A stretch of DNA of 7,480 nt, taken from Pseudomonadota bacterium. GTDB lineage: Bacteria > Pseudomonadota > Alphaproteobacteria > Caulobacterales > Aquidulcibacteraceae. Position numbers and translations under genes: made by a program. Below the pieces are notes generated by a model. It worked only from the letters and a program-made list of their open reading frames with translations. It made no database searches and had not been told where the DNA came from. Location: NCBI GenBank assembly GCA_023461135.1, contig JAEWNX010000362.1:1-7480 (forward strand), read 5' to 3'. Below are positions 6,598 to 7,480 of this stretch, in pieces (the first letter of the stretch is position 1; each line of letters starts with the position of its first letter).

Positions 6598-7433
6598 CTT
6601 TTCTCGGCGCCCGTCCAGGCCGTCCGCTCCACAATCTCCTCCAACTCCCAAACGCGGTTCGTCACGCCTGCCGCCATAGCGGGCGTGACGCGCGTAGCGG
6701 AGTGAAGGCGCGCGAAATTGTAATGGCAGAAGTGCAGCGCAACCGCCGCCTTCAGCCCTTCCACCTTCTTAGAAAAGCCGTTCGTCAGTCTTGTAAATCT
6801 GCGCATAGACATGCGCATCGTCAGGTTTTGCCTTTCGATGTAGGAGGTCGAGATGTGCGCAGGATCGGGACGGCCTGAGATGACCGCGCGCGATGCGCCG
6901 ATGCATTGAGGCGGGCTATAGCGCCCGTGGCTATGATCACTGTCGTAGAATTTGACTATTTGGCCGTAGTCGGCATTCGCACCAAACGCTTCTTCAATGG
7001 CCGTAACGTAGGCGCCGAAGGCGTCGGTTGAGAGTTGGCAGCGGTTGGACATGCGGCCCGCCAGATCGTTCATGAACGCGCGGGCGCTTCTGCCGTCACG
7101 CTTGCCCACAAAGAAACTCGGAACGAGCTTGCTGTCCGCATCGATGGCGACAAACGTGTAAAAGTCGCCGACTTGCGCAGCGTTATCGTTCGGCGTGACT
7201 TGGCGTTGCTTCTTGCCGACATACGCCCAGATTTCATCGGCCTGAATACGGCGGCATTCCAGCTCGCGCAATTCTTCGTCCATGATCCGCTTGCAGCCTT
7301 CGCCAACGCGAAGCGCAAGGCGCATAATCGTATCGCGGTGCGTGCCAGTCATCCGCTCCATGGAGCGGATGCTGTTGCCTTCAACGAGACCGCCGATGAT
7401 TTCGGTCTGCTTGGCGAGGGAAAGGAAGCTCAT
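6594..7433 (-). CDS. DDE transposase, single-ORF IS1-family-like
   Basis: A 279-residue transposase that appears intact and catalyses cut or copy-type DNA transposition of the surrounding element. An N-terminal helix-turn-helix (about 4-45: SLAKQTEIIGGLVEGNS then THRDTIMRLALRVGEGC) would bind the element ends. The catalytic triad is readable as Asp66 in QADEIWAYVGKKQ, Asp137 in LSTDAFGAY and Glu200 in STSYIERQN. A C-terminal segment (HYNFARLHSATRVTPAMAAG) closes the core, as in other members of this group. IS1 itself makes its transposase by frameshifting; here one continuous frame suffices, as in the archaeal-type branch of the family. The start at 7433 has AAGG (7441-7444) 7 bp upstream. 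No frameshift or internal stop is present. The family assignment comes from motif memory and is less sure than the DDE call. Confidence 0.88.
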   Translation of the reverse strand: MSFLSLAKQTEIIGGLVEGNSIRSMERMTGTHRDTIMRLALRVGEGCKRIMDEELRELECRRIQADEIWAYVGKKQRQVTPNDNAAQVGDFYTFVAIDADSKLVPSFFVGKRDGRSARAFMNDLAGRMSNRCQLSTDAFGAYVTAIEEAFGANADYGQIVKFYDSDHSHGRYSPPQCIGASRAVISGRPDPAHISTSYIERQNLTMRMSMRRFTRLTNGFSKKVEGLKAAVALHFCHYNFARLHSATRVTPAMAAGVTNRVWELEEIVERTAWTGAEKS

Positions 7434-7480
7434 AACGTGGCCTTGTGTTTGTATGCAGTAACATATACACTGCCTGACAC
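7434..7480 (-). promoter_or_regulatory. Transposase leader: ribosome binding site and weak promoter candidate
   Basis: On the minus strand AAGG (7441-7444) lies 7 bp before the ATG at 7433 and is a normal Shine-Dalgarno sequence. Further upstream the stretch is AT-rich for this genome. CATACA (7450-7455) could be a -10 box and TGTCAG (7474-7479) a poor -35 at 18 bp. A promoter next to or within the terminal repeat is usual for insertion elements, but these boxes match the consensus weakly. Confidence 0.35.

Larger units (their letters stand above)
5806..7480. mobile_element. Putative IS1-family-like insertion element with passenger gene, right end outside window
   Basis: The region holds a complete DDE transposase on the - strand and a convergent membrane-protein gene on the + strand, both visibly less GC-rich than the flanking genes. 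A candidate left end is GGTACTGTC at 5806-5814. The last bases of the window, read on the - strand (GTGTCAGGCAGTG), resemble it after a 3-4 base offset: TGTC, a few bases, then AGTG, as in TGTCctAAGTG. On that reading the right end would lie about 4 bp beyond 7480, giving an element near 1.68 kb. A plain one-gene element is not excluded, but it would have to end inside the neighbouring gene, because the two stop codons share bases. No target duplication can be checked, since the right flank is missing. The transposase is certain; the boundaries are tentative. Confidence 0.55.

Noticed and set aside
1..7480. CRISPR array, riboswitch, phage or toxin-antitoxin module
   Set aside because: I found no regularly spaced repeats, recognisable aptamer, phage structural genes or paired small ORFs that would support any of these.

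Overview
The window is a high-GC bacterial chromosome segment, most likely from an alphaproteobacterium. I infer Caulobacterales or a relative such as a Hyphomonadaceae-like lineage. The reasons are the strong G/C preference at third codon positions, a FixL-type PAS sensor kinase, a PilZ protein with a CtrA-like site upstream, and a GST-kappa/HCCA-isomerase-type protein. No rRNA or marker gene is present, so the taxonomic call is only a guess.

Layout. Positions 1-874 hold the 3' three-quarters of nagA (N-acetylglucosamine-6-phosphate deacetylase), cut by the window edge. Then, on the + strand, come a small PilZ-domain protein (982-1335) and a DsbA-fold protein of the 2-hydroxychromene-2-carboxylate isomerase family (1400-2050). 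A tRNA-Ser(GGA) lies convergently on the - strand (2058-2147) with a plausible promoter. Next is a two-gene signalling operon: a stand-alone receiver protein (2310-2696) overlapping by ATGA a 638-residue hybrid histidine kinase (2693-4609) with domain order PAS-PAS-HisKA-HATPase-REC. Its stop lies 3 bp from the stop of a convergent gene for a single-pass membrane protein with a TPR-like C-terminus (4613-5728, -).

The right-hand 1.7 kb has a different character. It holds a DDE transposase resembling the single-ORF branch of the IS1 family (6594-7433, -) and, convergent with it and sharing a CTAG that ends both genes, an unrecognised two-helix membrane protein (5938-6597, +). A possible element end lies near 5806. 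The other end would fall just beyond the window. I read this as an insertion element that probably carries the membrane protein as a passenger, inserted about 77 bp upstream of the TPR-like gene.

Working together. The receiver and hybrid kinase almost certainly form one phosphorelay. Both PAS domains keep the positions that in Bradyrhizobium FixL bind and gate haem (proximal His and distal-pocket Arg), so the input may be O2 or another diatomic gas. The two PAS domains are about 70% identical, which points to an internal duplication. The most noteworthy items are this duplicated FixL-like sensor and the candidate transposon passenger gene.
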